NCBI GenBank assembly: GCA_016935885.1
Contig: JAFGQA010000031.1
Location: forward strand, 1-13,893
Direction: 5' to 3'
Source: Phycisphaerae bacterium
Lineage (GTDB): Bacteria; Planctomycetota; Phycisphaerae; UBA1845; UTPLA1
DNA length: 13,893 bases
The notes under the pieces are model-generated. The model was given only the letters and a program-made list of their open reading frames with translations. It had not been told where the DNA came from and did no database searches. Below are positions 1 to 8,691 of the stretch, one piece after another. Numbering within the stretch: the first letter of the stretch is position 1; each line of letters begins with the position of its first letter. A program made the translations under genes and the position numbers.

Positions 1-19
1 AGTGTCCGTGTAGGACACT
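1..19. repeat. Short perfect hairpin at window edge
   Basis: The arms AGTGTCC (1-7) and GGACACT (13-19) are perfect reverse complements around a 5-nt loop. It is the first of a cluster of hairpins filling the left end of the window. It may be the truncated end of a larger repeat lying outside the window. Confidence 0.5.
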
Positions 20-30
20 CTCCGTTGAGG

Positions 31-161
31 CACTGGCGGACAAGCCGCCAGTGGCACCCGTTGGGTCCTTCGGCGCATTGCCGCCTACACTGTCATGGAC
101 CCGCCTCTTTCTGGGTCCATGACAGTTTAGGCGGGTGCCACTGGCAGCTTGCCTGCCAGTG
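31..161. repeat. REPIN-like nested palindrome (three hairpins)
   Basis: Three hairpins are nested. The first, 31-53, has a 9-bp perfect stem and loop ACAAG. The central one pairs 81-102 with 113-134, a 22-bp stem with one mismatch and a 10-nt loop. The third, 139-161, has a 9-bp perfect stem and loop CTTGC. The outer 29-bp blocks 31-59 and 133-161 are inverted copies of each other with three mismatches, and both end in GGCACCC/GGGTGCC. Two REP-like units in inverted orientation around a spacer is the REPIN layout, so a transposase-dependent non-autonomous element is a reasonable inference. No transposase gene is present here. Confidence 0.7.
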
Positions 162-191
162 TGTATGCCCACGCGCCCACTGGAGAGACCG

Positions 192-262
192 CACGGGTGG
201 ACAAGCCGCCCGTGGCACCCAGAATCGAATGCCGCCGGAAGTGTCACGGACCCCCTCTTTCT
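192..262. repeat. Second, partial copy of the left-end repeat
   Basis: A 9-bp stem with one G-U pair (192-200 with 206-214) and loop ACAAG is followed by GGCACCC, as in the first copy at 31-59. The block 230-262 then repeats 79-112 in direct orientation with several differences; both contain GCCGCC, a GTCA-GGACCC core and CCTCTTTCTG. The right arm of the long central hairpin is missing in this copy, so it looks like a decayed or truncated duplicate. Confidence 0.55.
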
Positions 263-432
263 GAGGATGTTCGTGGTTGTCGGGGAACTGCTGCCGCGTC
301 GGGCCCACAGATGGGCATCCGACCCCAGCCCAGGGATTGAGATCCGCCGGCCTGTGGATCTCTTAACCAAGCAGCAAATGGCCGTGATGGCATCGACGGG
401 CAGGACGGGAGCGCGGGTGCCGCCTTGGGATG
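263..432. other. Gene-free spacer downstream of nifU-like gene
   Basis: No convincing gene is visible here. Open frames lack ribosome sites and recognisable protein sequence. The only structure noted is a 7-bp perfect hairpin, GAGATCC (339-345) with GGATCTC (356-362), loop of 10. It has no T-run on either side, so it is not a clear terminator for the minus-strand gene that ends at 433. Confidence 0.5.
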
Positions 433-693
433 CTATAGCAAGACGTTGACGACCTCGGAGACCTGCGGAATCTTCTCCTTGAGCATCCGCTCGACGCCCA
501 TCTTGAGCGTCATCGCGGCACCAGGGCAGCCCGCGCAGGCCCCCTGCAACCTGACCTTGACGACGCCCTGGGCATCGACATCGACCAGCTCAATGCCCCC
601 GCCATCGGCCTGGAGGGCCGGTCTGATCTGGCTGTCGATGATCTCAGCGACTTGGTCCTTGATGGTGCGATTGGTGTTGGATGCGTCGTCCAT
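433..693 (-). CDS. NifU-like Fe-S cluster scaffold protein
   Basis: The 86-residue protein is a stand-alone NifU C-terminal (Nfu) domain. It contains the motif QADGGGIELVDVD (about 28-40), the cluster-ligating CAGC motif (C53 and C56) and the helix MTLKMGVERMLKEKIPQV. Family members bind a [4Fe-4S] or [2Fe-2S] cluster through the CxxC pair, usually as a dimer, and pass it to apo-proteins in the cytoplasm. The ATG at 693 was chosen because GGAG lies 6 nt upstream (700-703 on the plus strand) and the domain starts at once. The open frame runs on upstream to 1011, but that part lies in repeat sequence and has no homology I recognise. No nif or suf genes adjoin it, so a housekeeping carrier role is more likely than nitrogen fixation. 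Confidence 0.9.
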   Translation of the reverse strand: MDDASNTNRTIKDQVAEIIDSQIRPALQADGGGIELVDVDAQGVVKVRLQGACAGCPGAAMTLKMGVERMLKEKIPQVSEVVNVLL

Positions 694-796
694 GGTGTTC
701 TCCGAGGTAGCGGATGTCTCATTCCCAACAGGAGTATAGCAGCCCGTGGTAAAAGGGAAAACAGCGGTTCGGAAACGTCGTTCCTGATCGTGAAAA

Positions 797-830
797 CCAC
801 CGGCGAGACGCCGGTGCCACAGTTTTGCCA
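797..830. repeat. Partial dispersed palindrome (GTCTC-loop type)
   Basis: CACCGGC (798-804), loop GAGAC and GCCGGTG (810-816) form a 7-bp hairpin. It is followed by CCACAG and a CCACGGGC half-unit near 828-835. It is the reverse complement of the hairpin half seen at 9552-9570, but the second hairpin of the pair is incomplete. It lies just upstream of the nifU-like gene, about 105 bp before its start codon. Confidence 0.65.
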
Positions 831-1000
831 CGGGCTGATAGGGGGCGCCGCGCGCGCTGGCAATCGCGGAATCGGATGCCGTGCGGAGAACGCCTGGGTA
901 CCCTCCCGTCGAGACGGCGATCGTCCAAGCTGGAAAGAAGGCGATAGCCCAAGGAGGAAATAGCTCGGTGGCTGGTTGGCCCTGCTTTGAGAGCATCCCA

Positions 1001-1086
1001 GAACGGTGCAACCGGCCTTCCGCCGGCGTTTCACTACGGGGCAGAAGCCCGCGCCACGGCAGGTTTTGGGACGGGCTTGTGGCAAG
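1001..1086. repeat. Diverged dispersed repeat between GT2 and nifU-like genes
   Basis: The block holds CCGGC-CTTCC-GCCGG (1012-1026), then CGGG(G)CAGAAG-CCCG (1037-1051), then GCGCCAC and TTTTGGGACGGGCTTGTGGCA. The layout of two GC-rich hairpins, a CCAC end and a TTGGGAC-GGGC flank matches the better-preserved copies at 9531-9621 and 10496-10590, so this is read as an older or subtype copy. The remaining spacer 831-1000 shows no gene that I can support. Confidence 0.5.
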
Positions 1087-1093
1087 GTGAGGT

Positions 1094-2044
1094 TCAGGCT
1101 TGGCGCGGCTGCCGTCTGGGGACGATCAGGCGGCCAAGGCAAGCGTTGATGAGGACGCGCCATGGGTTCGGCATAGAGGGCCACAGGCGGGCTGCGCGGC
1201 GGAGGTCGCGGGCGGCGGTTCGCAGGTCCCCGTTTTCGAGGTAGTGCATACCGCTGCGTTCGTGCATCCTGGCTCGGGCGCGGCGTTTCAGGCGGCCGGA
1301 TGGGTCCAACTCGGCGAAAAGGCCCTCATGGTCGGCGATGAGGGACAGCATCTCGATCCGGTGACGTTCGGGATTGGTGAAGTGGGCCGGGCCGGGGCGC
1401 TGGCGAATGAGCGGCACCTCGATGAGCACAGCGCGATACTTCTCCAGCAGGGCGATGGCGAGGCGGCGGTCTTCGCAGGCCTTGCCGGCGGCAAAGCAGC
1501 CGACGTCCTCCAGTGCGCTACGGCGGATCAGGATCGACGAGCACAGGCCGCTGAAGATGTTGCGGACGAGGAGTTCGGCCCGCATGACGGCTGCGTCGAG
1601 CGGGCCGTCCCAGCGGTACAGGTGGTACGACTCCTCGCGCGGGGACCAGGCGAGGGCGGCCGTAAGGGCGAAGTCGGCCTCGGTGTACCGGTCGAGGGCG
1701 GCAAGCTGCAATTCGAGTTTCTCGGTGTCCCAGATGTCGTCGGCGTCGAGGAAGGCCAGCCAGCCGCCACCGCCGGCTTCGATGCCTGTGTTGCGGGCGC
1801 TGGACGCGCCGCGGTTCTCCTGACGGATGTACCGAACCTCGTCTCCAAACTCGGCACAGACGTTTGCGGTGTCGTCCTGGCTACCGTCGTCTACGACGAT
1901 GATCTCGTCCGCGGGGCGGGTCTGGGCGAGGACGGACTCGATGGCGTGGGGAAGCACCTCGGCGGAGTTGTAGCTGGGGATGACGACGGAGACGAGGGCG
2001 TCGTCCAACGCGTGACCTGGCATTGCATCGTCAGTCGCGGACAT
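1094..2044 (-). CDS. Family 2 glycosyltransferase (GT-A fold)
   Basis: The 316-residue protein starts with the GT2 core: VSVVIPSYNSAEVLPHAIES near residue 18, VVDDGSQDDT, NRGASSARNTG, and the metal-binding DADD at 100-103. E191-D192 in ACEDRRLA is the likely catalytic-base region. GT2 enzymes move a sugar from a nucleotide donor to an acceptor, commonly for cell-surface glycans. Substrate cannot be told from sequence. The last 60 residues (from about 255) are Arg-rich and look like a TPR-type helical pair; no membrane segment is seen, so it is probably cytoplasmic. The ATG at 2044 is preferred over GTG at 2047 because GGAG (2051-2054) is then 6 nt away. No other glycan genes adjoin it. Confidence 0.9.
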   Translation of the reverse strand: MSATDDAMPGHALDDALVSVVIPSYNSAEVLPHAIESVLAQTRPADEIIVVDDGSQDDTANVCAEFGDEVRYIRQENRGASSARNTGIEAGGGGWLAFLDADDIWDTEKLELQLAALDRYTEADFALTAALAWSPREESYHLYRWDGPLDAAVMRAELLVRNIFSGLCSSILIRRSALEDVGCFAAGKACEDRRLAIALLEKYRAVLIEVPLIRQRPGPAHFTNPERHRIEMLSLIADHEGLFAELDPSGRLKRRARARMHERSGMHYLENGDLRTAARDLRRAARLWPSMPNPWRVLINACLGRLIVPRRQPRQA

Positions 2045-2176
2045 CACGTTCTCCGCTGCGGGCCAATCACAGGAATCTGTCCCATGTGCATCGGTGATTC
2101 GGGAGGGTCGGCTGAAGGGAGACAGGCCACATGGTATGCTGTCAGGAGTGAGATGGTGTTTCTGTGCAGCGTGATT

Positions 2177-2181
2177 GGAGG
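2177..2181 (+). promoter_or_regulatory. Shine-Dalgarno site deciding the rnpA start
   Basis: GGAGG at 2177-2181 lies 9 nt before GTG 2191. The alternative in-frame GTG at 2164 has its nearest AGGAG (2144-2148) 15 nt away, so 2191 is the better start. Confidence 0.6.
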
Positions 2182-2190
2182 TCGCCGGCC

Positions 2191-2574
2191 GTGAGAGAGA
2201 CGTGGAGATTCGGTCGGGCTCGGCGGCTGAGGGGCGTCAAGGCGTTCGCCAGGGTGTTCGGGGAGCGGCGTTCCGCTGCCAACAGGTTTTTGGTCGTGTA
2301 CGCGGCTGCGAACGGCTTGCCCTATTCGCGGCTCGGGCTGAGTGTCGGTCGCAAGCACGGCGGTGCGGCGCAGCGGAACAGGATCAAGCGGTTGCTGCGC
2401 GAGGCCTTCAGGTTGGAGGGCGACGCGCTGCCTGTGGGATATGACCTGGTGTGCGTACCCCAAGCCGGCGAGCTCGCCACGTTGGACGCCTATCGGCGTG
2501 CGATGCGCACGGTGGCGGCCAGGGCGGTGGCTCGGCGCGAGCGCGGCCACCGCGGCCAGCGCAGCCGGCTGTGA
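2191..2574 (+). CDS. rnpA: Ribonuclease P protein component
   Basis: The protein (127 residues from GTG 2191) is the basic cofactor of RNase P, which with the catalytic RNA removes the 5' leader of pre-tRNAs. The family pattern is clear: N-terminal RLRGVKAFARVF, then NRFLVVYAA, LGLSVGRKHGGAAQRNRIKR (the RnpA signature with the RNRxKR core), LLREAFR, and the closing DLVCVPQAG...AYRRAMRTV. The C-terminal tail is Arg-rich. The start follows GGAGG by 9 nt. In most bacteria rpmH lies just upstream and yidD/yidC downstream; here a GT2 gene lies divergently upstream and a non-coding gap follows, so the usual cluster is broken. A weak -10-like TATGCT lies at 2135-2140 without a good -35. Confidence 0.93.
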   Translation: MRETWRFGRARRLRGVKAFARVFGERRSAANRFLVVYAAANGLPYSRLGLSVGRKHGGAAQRNRIKRLLREAFRLEGDALPVGYDLVCVPQAGELATLDAYRRAMRTVAARAVARRERGHRGQRSRL

Positions 2575-2732
2575 GGGTTCCCGACACGTGCGGAGTACGC
2601 GGGGTGCCTTGCCTTCGGACGTTGGATTGTCGCCACGTTCGATGACCGGCAATCGTCACACTGGCAAGGGCGATGGTTTCGGACGTTATCCTGCCAGGGC
2701 GTGCAAAAAAGCGGCACGCGACGCATGAATCA

Positions 2733-2742
2733 GGATATTTAT
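2733..2742 (+). promoter_or_regulatory. Possible -10 region of the candidate small RNA
   Basis: The AT-rich stretch GGATATTTAT stands out in GC-rich surroundings and ends 4 nt before the first paired base of the RNA candidate at 2746. A matching -35 box is not convincing, so this is tentative. Confidence 0.3.
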
Positions 2743-2745
2743 TAA

Positions 2746-2908
2746 GCCGGTGGGTCGAAGGTCCGATCGGAGGGGTGAGACGATCCTGCCCGCTGAGGGC
2801 TTAAGAGGTCGTTTGCCCGATACCCACAACCCGCTTGGGTGCCCATAGCGGCACCCGCAAGCGGTCTTCCCACCAGGCCGGGGCCCGATGAGGCCTCGGC
2901 TTTTTTTT
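2746..2908 (+). ncRNA. Candidate structured small RNA ending in terminator
   Basis: About 160 nt with no supported coding frame can fold strongly. The outer stem pairs GGTGG (2749-2753) with CCACC (2870-2874), continued by GAAG (2757-2760) with CTTC (2866-2869). Inside, CCGCTT-GGGTGCC (2831-2843) pairs with GGCACCC-gc-AAGCGG (2850-2864), 13 bp with a 2-nt bulge and loop CATAGC. CCGATCGG (2763-2770) is self-complementary. An intrinsic terminator follows at 2877-2908. No plus-strand gene lies downstream for about 2.7 kb, which argues against a leader or riboswitch and for a free RNA. It could be a 6S-like RNA by size and layout, or a processed 3' UTR of rnpA. I do not recognise RNase P RNA, tmRNA or SRP RNA signatures in it. 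Confidence 0.45.
2877..2908 (+). terminator. Rho-independent terminator
   Basis: GCCGGGGCC (2877-2885) pairs with GGCCTCGGC (2892-2900), 9 bp with one G-U pair and a 6-nt loop, followed at once by eight T (2901-2908). The T-run lies on the plus side only, so it ends a plus-strand transcript: rnpA read-through or the candidate RNA. It does not serve the minus-strand exporter gene that ends at 3016. Confidence 0.88.
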
Positions 2909-2966
2909 GCGCATTGGTGTTGTTCTTCTATGGAGGTGCCGCCCGCCGAGAATCGCCCATCCGCGG

Positions 2967-2987
2967 TCGCCAATCGCCAATCGCCAG
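2967..2987. repeat. Tandem heptamer (TCGCCAA, three units)
   Basis: TCGCCAA, TCGCCAA and TCGCCAG follow one another without gaps, and a related TCCGCCA follows at 2988-2994. The array lies in the 3' spacer of the exporter gene. It recalls the short tandemly repeated repetitive heptamers described in cyanobacteria. The sequence differs from the heptamer at 8592-8670. Confidence 0.6.
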
Positions 2988-3015
2988 TCCGCCATCGTGG
3001 CCCGCGTGATGGACC

Positions 3016-5439
3016 CTATGGTCGTGTGGGCCAGATGAATCGTGGCTTCATTACGGCGACGAACGCCGGCAAGAGCGTGACACTGGTAATGAAGCTGACG
3101 CACATGCCGACGGCGACGAGCAGGCCGAAGCGAACAAGCGTGCGAAACTCGGAGACGCACAACAACGCGAACCCGATCGTCACCACCATCGCGGTGAAGA
3201 ACAAGGCACGGCCGGTGAAGGCGAGGGCATTGCGGAAGATGTCGGCGGGATCGTGCTCGTTCCGGCCCTTTTGATATGCATCATGGAGGCCGACACGCAG
3301 GCGGTCGAGGATGTGGATGGGGAAGTTGACGCCGGCACCGATGGCGATGCTGGCGAACATCGACGTGCCGACGCCGAGGGGGATGCCGCCCAGTCCCATG
3401 ATGGCGTAGTTGACGAGGACGGCGATGCCGACCGTGAGCGTGCAGAGCAAGCCGCCGACGAACGACCTGAACATCAGGCCGGTCAGCAGCAGAACGCAGG
3501 CGAAGGAGAAGCAGACACTGCGGATGTGGCTCTTGTAGACGAGCTTCACCCAGTGATAGTCGAGGTATACGCGCCCCGCAAGCTCGGCGTGCATGTCGTC
3601 GTCGTTGAATTCCTCGTCGAGGTAGCGCTGCAACCGCTGGATGACCTCCCTTTGGTGGATGAACTGGCTACTGGTCATGCGGACGATCAGGTCGGACTTG
3701 GTGTAGGTCTTGTCGACGATTTCGAGCAGCGACCGGGACATCGGCGACGTGGAGGCGCTGAGGACGTCGAGATAGAACTGCGTGTCGAGCGCGTTGTCGG
3801 GGATGGCGTAGAACTCGGGCTTCTCCTTGTTGAGCTTCTGATGGGCGCGTTTGATCCAGCCCGTCAAGGAGTGTGTGCCGCCGACATACGGGAGGGTCTC
3901 GGTGTAGGCCTCGAGTGCCTCGATCTTGCGGAGCAGATCGGCCCGCAAGAGGTCGCGCGGTTTGGTCGTCTCGACGACGATATTCAGGTGGCTGGTGCCG
4001 TTGAAGCGCTCGTTGATGGCCTTTGTGGCCCGCACGATGGGATGGTCATCCTTGAAGGCGAGGATCCGGGCGTCGTTGACAACGAGCTTCGACGCCCCCC
4101 AGCCGGCCGCGGCGATGACCGCGGCGCCGAAAACAATCACTGTGCGACGCTGGCGATAGGTGAACGCGCCCAGCCGGGCCATGACGCGGCCGACGACGTC
4201 GAGGGAGCTGAACATCGCGCCTGATGTCGAGTCTGGATTGGGTGTGTCGGTCGGCTTGTCATGCGCCGCCAGGCGTGTGGTAAAGGCCTTGCTCATCTTG
4301 AGCGGCAGGATCATGAGGCCCGCGGGGACGACCGTGTAGGAGTAGGCCAGCGCCCCGAGCACGCCGACGCAGGTGAACAATCCGAAGTACCGGATCGGCG
4401 GCATGATCCCGGCAAGATATAGGGCGAAGAAGCCGGCCACGTCGGTCAGCGACGTGATCAGCAGCGGGTACCACAGCGCCGTGCAGGCGTCGACGATGAT
4501 CTGCTGCTTGCTCCGCCCGCGCAGGTCGAGTTGTTCCTCGTAGTACTGGCCTATCAGGTGGATGGAGTCGGCGATGCCGAGGGCCATGATGATGACGAAG
4601 ATGCCGTTTGTGACGATGTAAACCGGCACGCCGCAGGCGGACATCGTGCCCAGGGCCAGGACAGAGGCGCCGCCGATGACGCACAACGGCAGGACCGTGC
4701 CCCGGACGGTGCGATAGGCGAGGATGATCAACAGCGCCATGACGACCGGGCAGACGAAATTCATGCGCAAGGCATCGTCGGAGACGGCCACGCCCATGTG
4801 GGCCCGGACGGCGGCCTCGCCGGCAACGACGAGGCGCTCGTCATTGACGGGGAAAGCGGCCAGGAGTTCACTCAGCGCGCGATAGAGCGCGTCGTCGCCC
4901 TTCTTGTCGTCGGCGTCGTCCTGCTCGTTGCTGGGCCGGATGATGATGCAGGCGGCGGATCCGTCCTCGGCGACGAGTGTCCCGCGATACAGTTCGTAGC
5001 CGAGGATGTCCTGTTTGAGGGCATCGCAGGCCTCGGGCGTCTCGGGAATCTCCCTCATCAGCAGTTCGAAGCCAGGCTCGCCGGTCTCGTCAAAATAGAC
5101 GCCGGACTCAGTAGCCAGGCTGAGGACGTCATCTCGCTTGATCCCGGGCAATTTCCGGACAGCGGTGGTCAGATCTCGAATCAGTCGGAGGGTGTGGGAG
5201 GTGAAGACGCCACCCGGCCCGTCGCGGAAGACGCCGACGGCGATCGGCTCGGTGAGCCCGAAGTCCCGCTCGGCCTGCTTCTTCAAGGCCAGGGCGAAGT
5301 GGTCCTTGGGGATGAACGCGTCCGGGCTTGGATCGCGTTTCAACCTGAGGACGAACACGCCAAACACCATTGCGAGGATGGCGGCAATTGAAAGCAGAGA
5401 GAATGGGTGCGAGGTGACGAACAGGAAGTATCGACGCAC
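3016..5439 (-). CDS. MMPL/RND-family membrane exporter
   Basis: The 807-residue protein has the duplicated RND layout of the MMPL/patched group. TM1 is at about 8-28, a large external domain follows to about 225, then a five-helix bundle to about 400. A second single helix lies near 430-450, a second external domain reaches about 635, and the last helices lie at 640-800. The first half has ALGIADSIHLIGQY with the conserved Asp (D291). The second half has GAGVNFPIHILDR with Asn (N705) at the matching site. Relatives export lipids or other hydrophobic cargo from the inner membrane using the proton gradient; cargo is unknown here. GTG 5439 is preferred because GGGGGTG precedes it by 6 nt and a promoter lies at 5492-5520, inside the longer reading that would start at ATG 5556. 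It is divergent from the propeller genes. Confidence 0.85.
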   Translation of the reverse strand: MRRYFLFVTSHPFSLLSIAAILAMVFGVFVLRLKRDPSPDAFIPKDHFALALKKQAERDFGLTEPIAVGVFRDGPGGVFTSHTLRLIRDLTTAVRKLPGIKRDDVLSLATESGVYFDETGEPGFELLMREIPETPEACDALKQDILGYELYRGTLVAEDGSAACIIIRPSNEQDDADDKKGDDALYRALSELLAAFPVNDERLVVAGEAAVRAHMGVAVSDDALRMNFVCPVVMALLIILAYRTVRGTVLPLCVIGGASVLALGTMSACGVPVYIVTNGIFVIIMALGIADSIHLIGQYYEEQLDLRGRSKQQIIVDACTALWYPLLITSLTDVAGFFALYLAGIMPPIRYFGLFTCVGVLGALAYSYTVVPAGLMILPLKMSKAFTTRLAAHDKPTDTPNPDSTSGAMFSSLDVVGRVMARLGAFTYRQRRTVIVFGAAVIAAAGWGASKLVVNDARILAFKDDHPIVRATKAINERFNGTSHLNIVVETTKPRDLLRADLLRKIEALEAYTETLPYVGGTHSLTGWIKRAHQKLNKEKPEFYAIPDNALDTQFYLDVLSASTSPMSRSLLEIVDKTYTKSDLIVRMTSSQFIHQREVIQRLQRYLDEEFNDDDMHAELAGRVYLDYHWVKLVYKSHIRSVCFSFACVLLLTGLMFRSFVGGLLCTLTVGIAVLVNYAIMGLGGIPLGVGTSMFASIAIGAGVNFPIHILDRLRVGLHDAYQKGRNEHDPADIFRNALAFTGRALFFTAMVVTIGFALLCVSEFRTLVRFGLLVAVGMCVSFITSVTLLPAFVAVMKPRFIWPTRP

Positions 5440-5445
5440 GAACAG

Positions 5446-5452
5446 CACCCCC
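5446..5452 (-). promoter_or_regulatory. Shine-Dalgarno site deciding the exporter start
   Basis: On the minus strand GGGGGTG (one change from GGAGGTG) lies 6 nt before GTG 5439. The upstream ATG at 5556 has no such site. Confidence 0.5.
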
Positions 5453-5491
5453 AGGCGACGCGCAGCTTGACAATCCGGTACGCAATGCGCC

Positions 5492-5520
5492 AAACTACCT
5501 AGTTCGGACCAGGTTGTCAA
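5492..5520 (-). promoter_or_regulatory. Probable sigma-70-type promoter of exporter gene
   Basis: On the minus strand there is a perfect TTGACA (5520-5515), a 17-bp spacer and TAGTTT (5497-5492). Transcription would start near 5485, about 45 nt before GTG 5439, giving a short leader that fits the chosen start. Confidence 0.55.
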
Positions 5521-5673
5521 GAAAGGCCGTGATCGCTGTCTGCCTGTGGGCTTCATGGTTTGGAAGCCGTCGCGCAATGGACGGCCATACAGCGGTTTGT
5601 GCCGTGGACACACAGGGTCCGGCGCGTGTGCCACTCATACTGTCAGAAGTTCTCATTCGTACGGGGATGCGTC

Positions 5674-8586
<2,913 letters not shown>

Positions 8587-8590
8587 GGGT

Positions 8591-8671
8591 AAGGATGAAG
8601 GATGAAGGATGAAGGCGGAGCGTCGAAAGGCCCACTTGTTCCTCATCCTTCATCCTTCCGCCTTCATCCTT
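8591..8671. repeat. Heptamer-repeat hairpin before a start site
   Basis: Three AGGATGA heptamers plus AGGCGGA (8592-8619) face four reverse-complement heptamers in the order TCATCCT, TCATCCT, TCCGCCT, TCATCCT (8643-8670). Two 14-bp stems are possible and partly exclude each other: 8605-8618 with 8658-8671, or 8599-8612 with 8643-8656. It fills the gap between the two propeller genes. Its last base lies 7 nt before the GGAGG of the second gene, so folding could affect translation. Confidence 0.75.
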
Positions 8672-8678
8672 TCATGCA

Positions 8679-8683
8679 GGAGG
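8679..8683 (+). promoter_or_regulatory. Shine-Dalgarno site deciding the second propeller start
   Basis: GGAGG at 8679-8683 lies 8 nt before GTG 8692. ATG 8674 lies before the site and ATG 8701 is 17 nt away, so GTG 8692 is the best start; the signal peptide is kept with this choice. Confidence 0.6.
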
Positions 8684-8691
8684 ATCAACGA

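Noticed and set aside
31..262. CRISPR array or tRNA cluster at the left end
   Set aside because: The repeats are inverted as well as direct, unevenly spaced and form hairpins with mirrored units; no constant spacer length and no tRNA arms were seen.
339..362. Terminator of the NifU-like gene
   Set aside because: The 7-bp hairpin has no T-run on the minus-strand 3' side.
694..1011. N-terminal extension of the NifU-like protein to 1011
   Set aside because: The extension is read from palindromic repeat sequence, shows no domain, and a good GGAG-spaced ATG exists at 693.
1100..2194. A 364-codon open frame on the plus strand across the glycosyltransferase
   Set aside because: It is the antisense shadow of the GT2 gene in GC-rich DNA; its protein is low in recognisable motifs and rich in Gly, Val and Glu, while the minus strand has clear GT2 motifs.
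2746..2908. Identification as tmRNA, SRP RNA or RNase P RNA
   Set aside because: Hallmark sequences are missing: no tRNA-like GGTTCGAATCC end, no GGAAG-type SRP loop context, no GAGGAAAGTCCGG block.
5440..5556. Exporter start at ATG 5556
   Set aside because: It lacks a ribosome site, adds 39 residues not typical before TM1, and would place the TTGACA promoter inside the gene.
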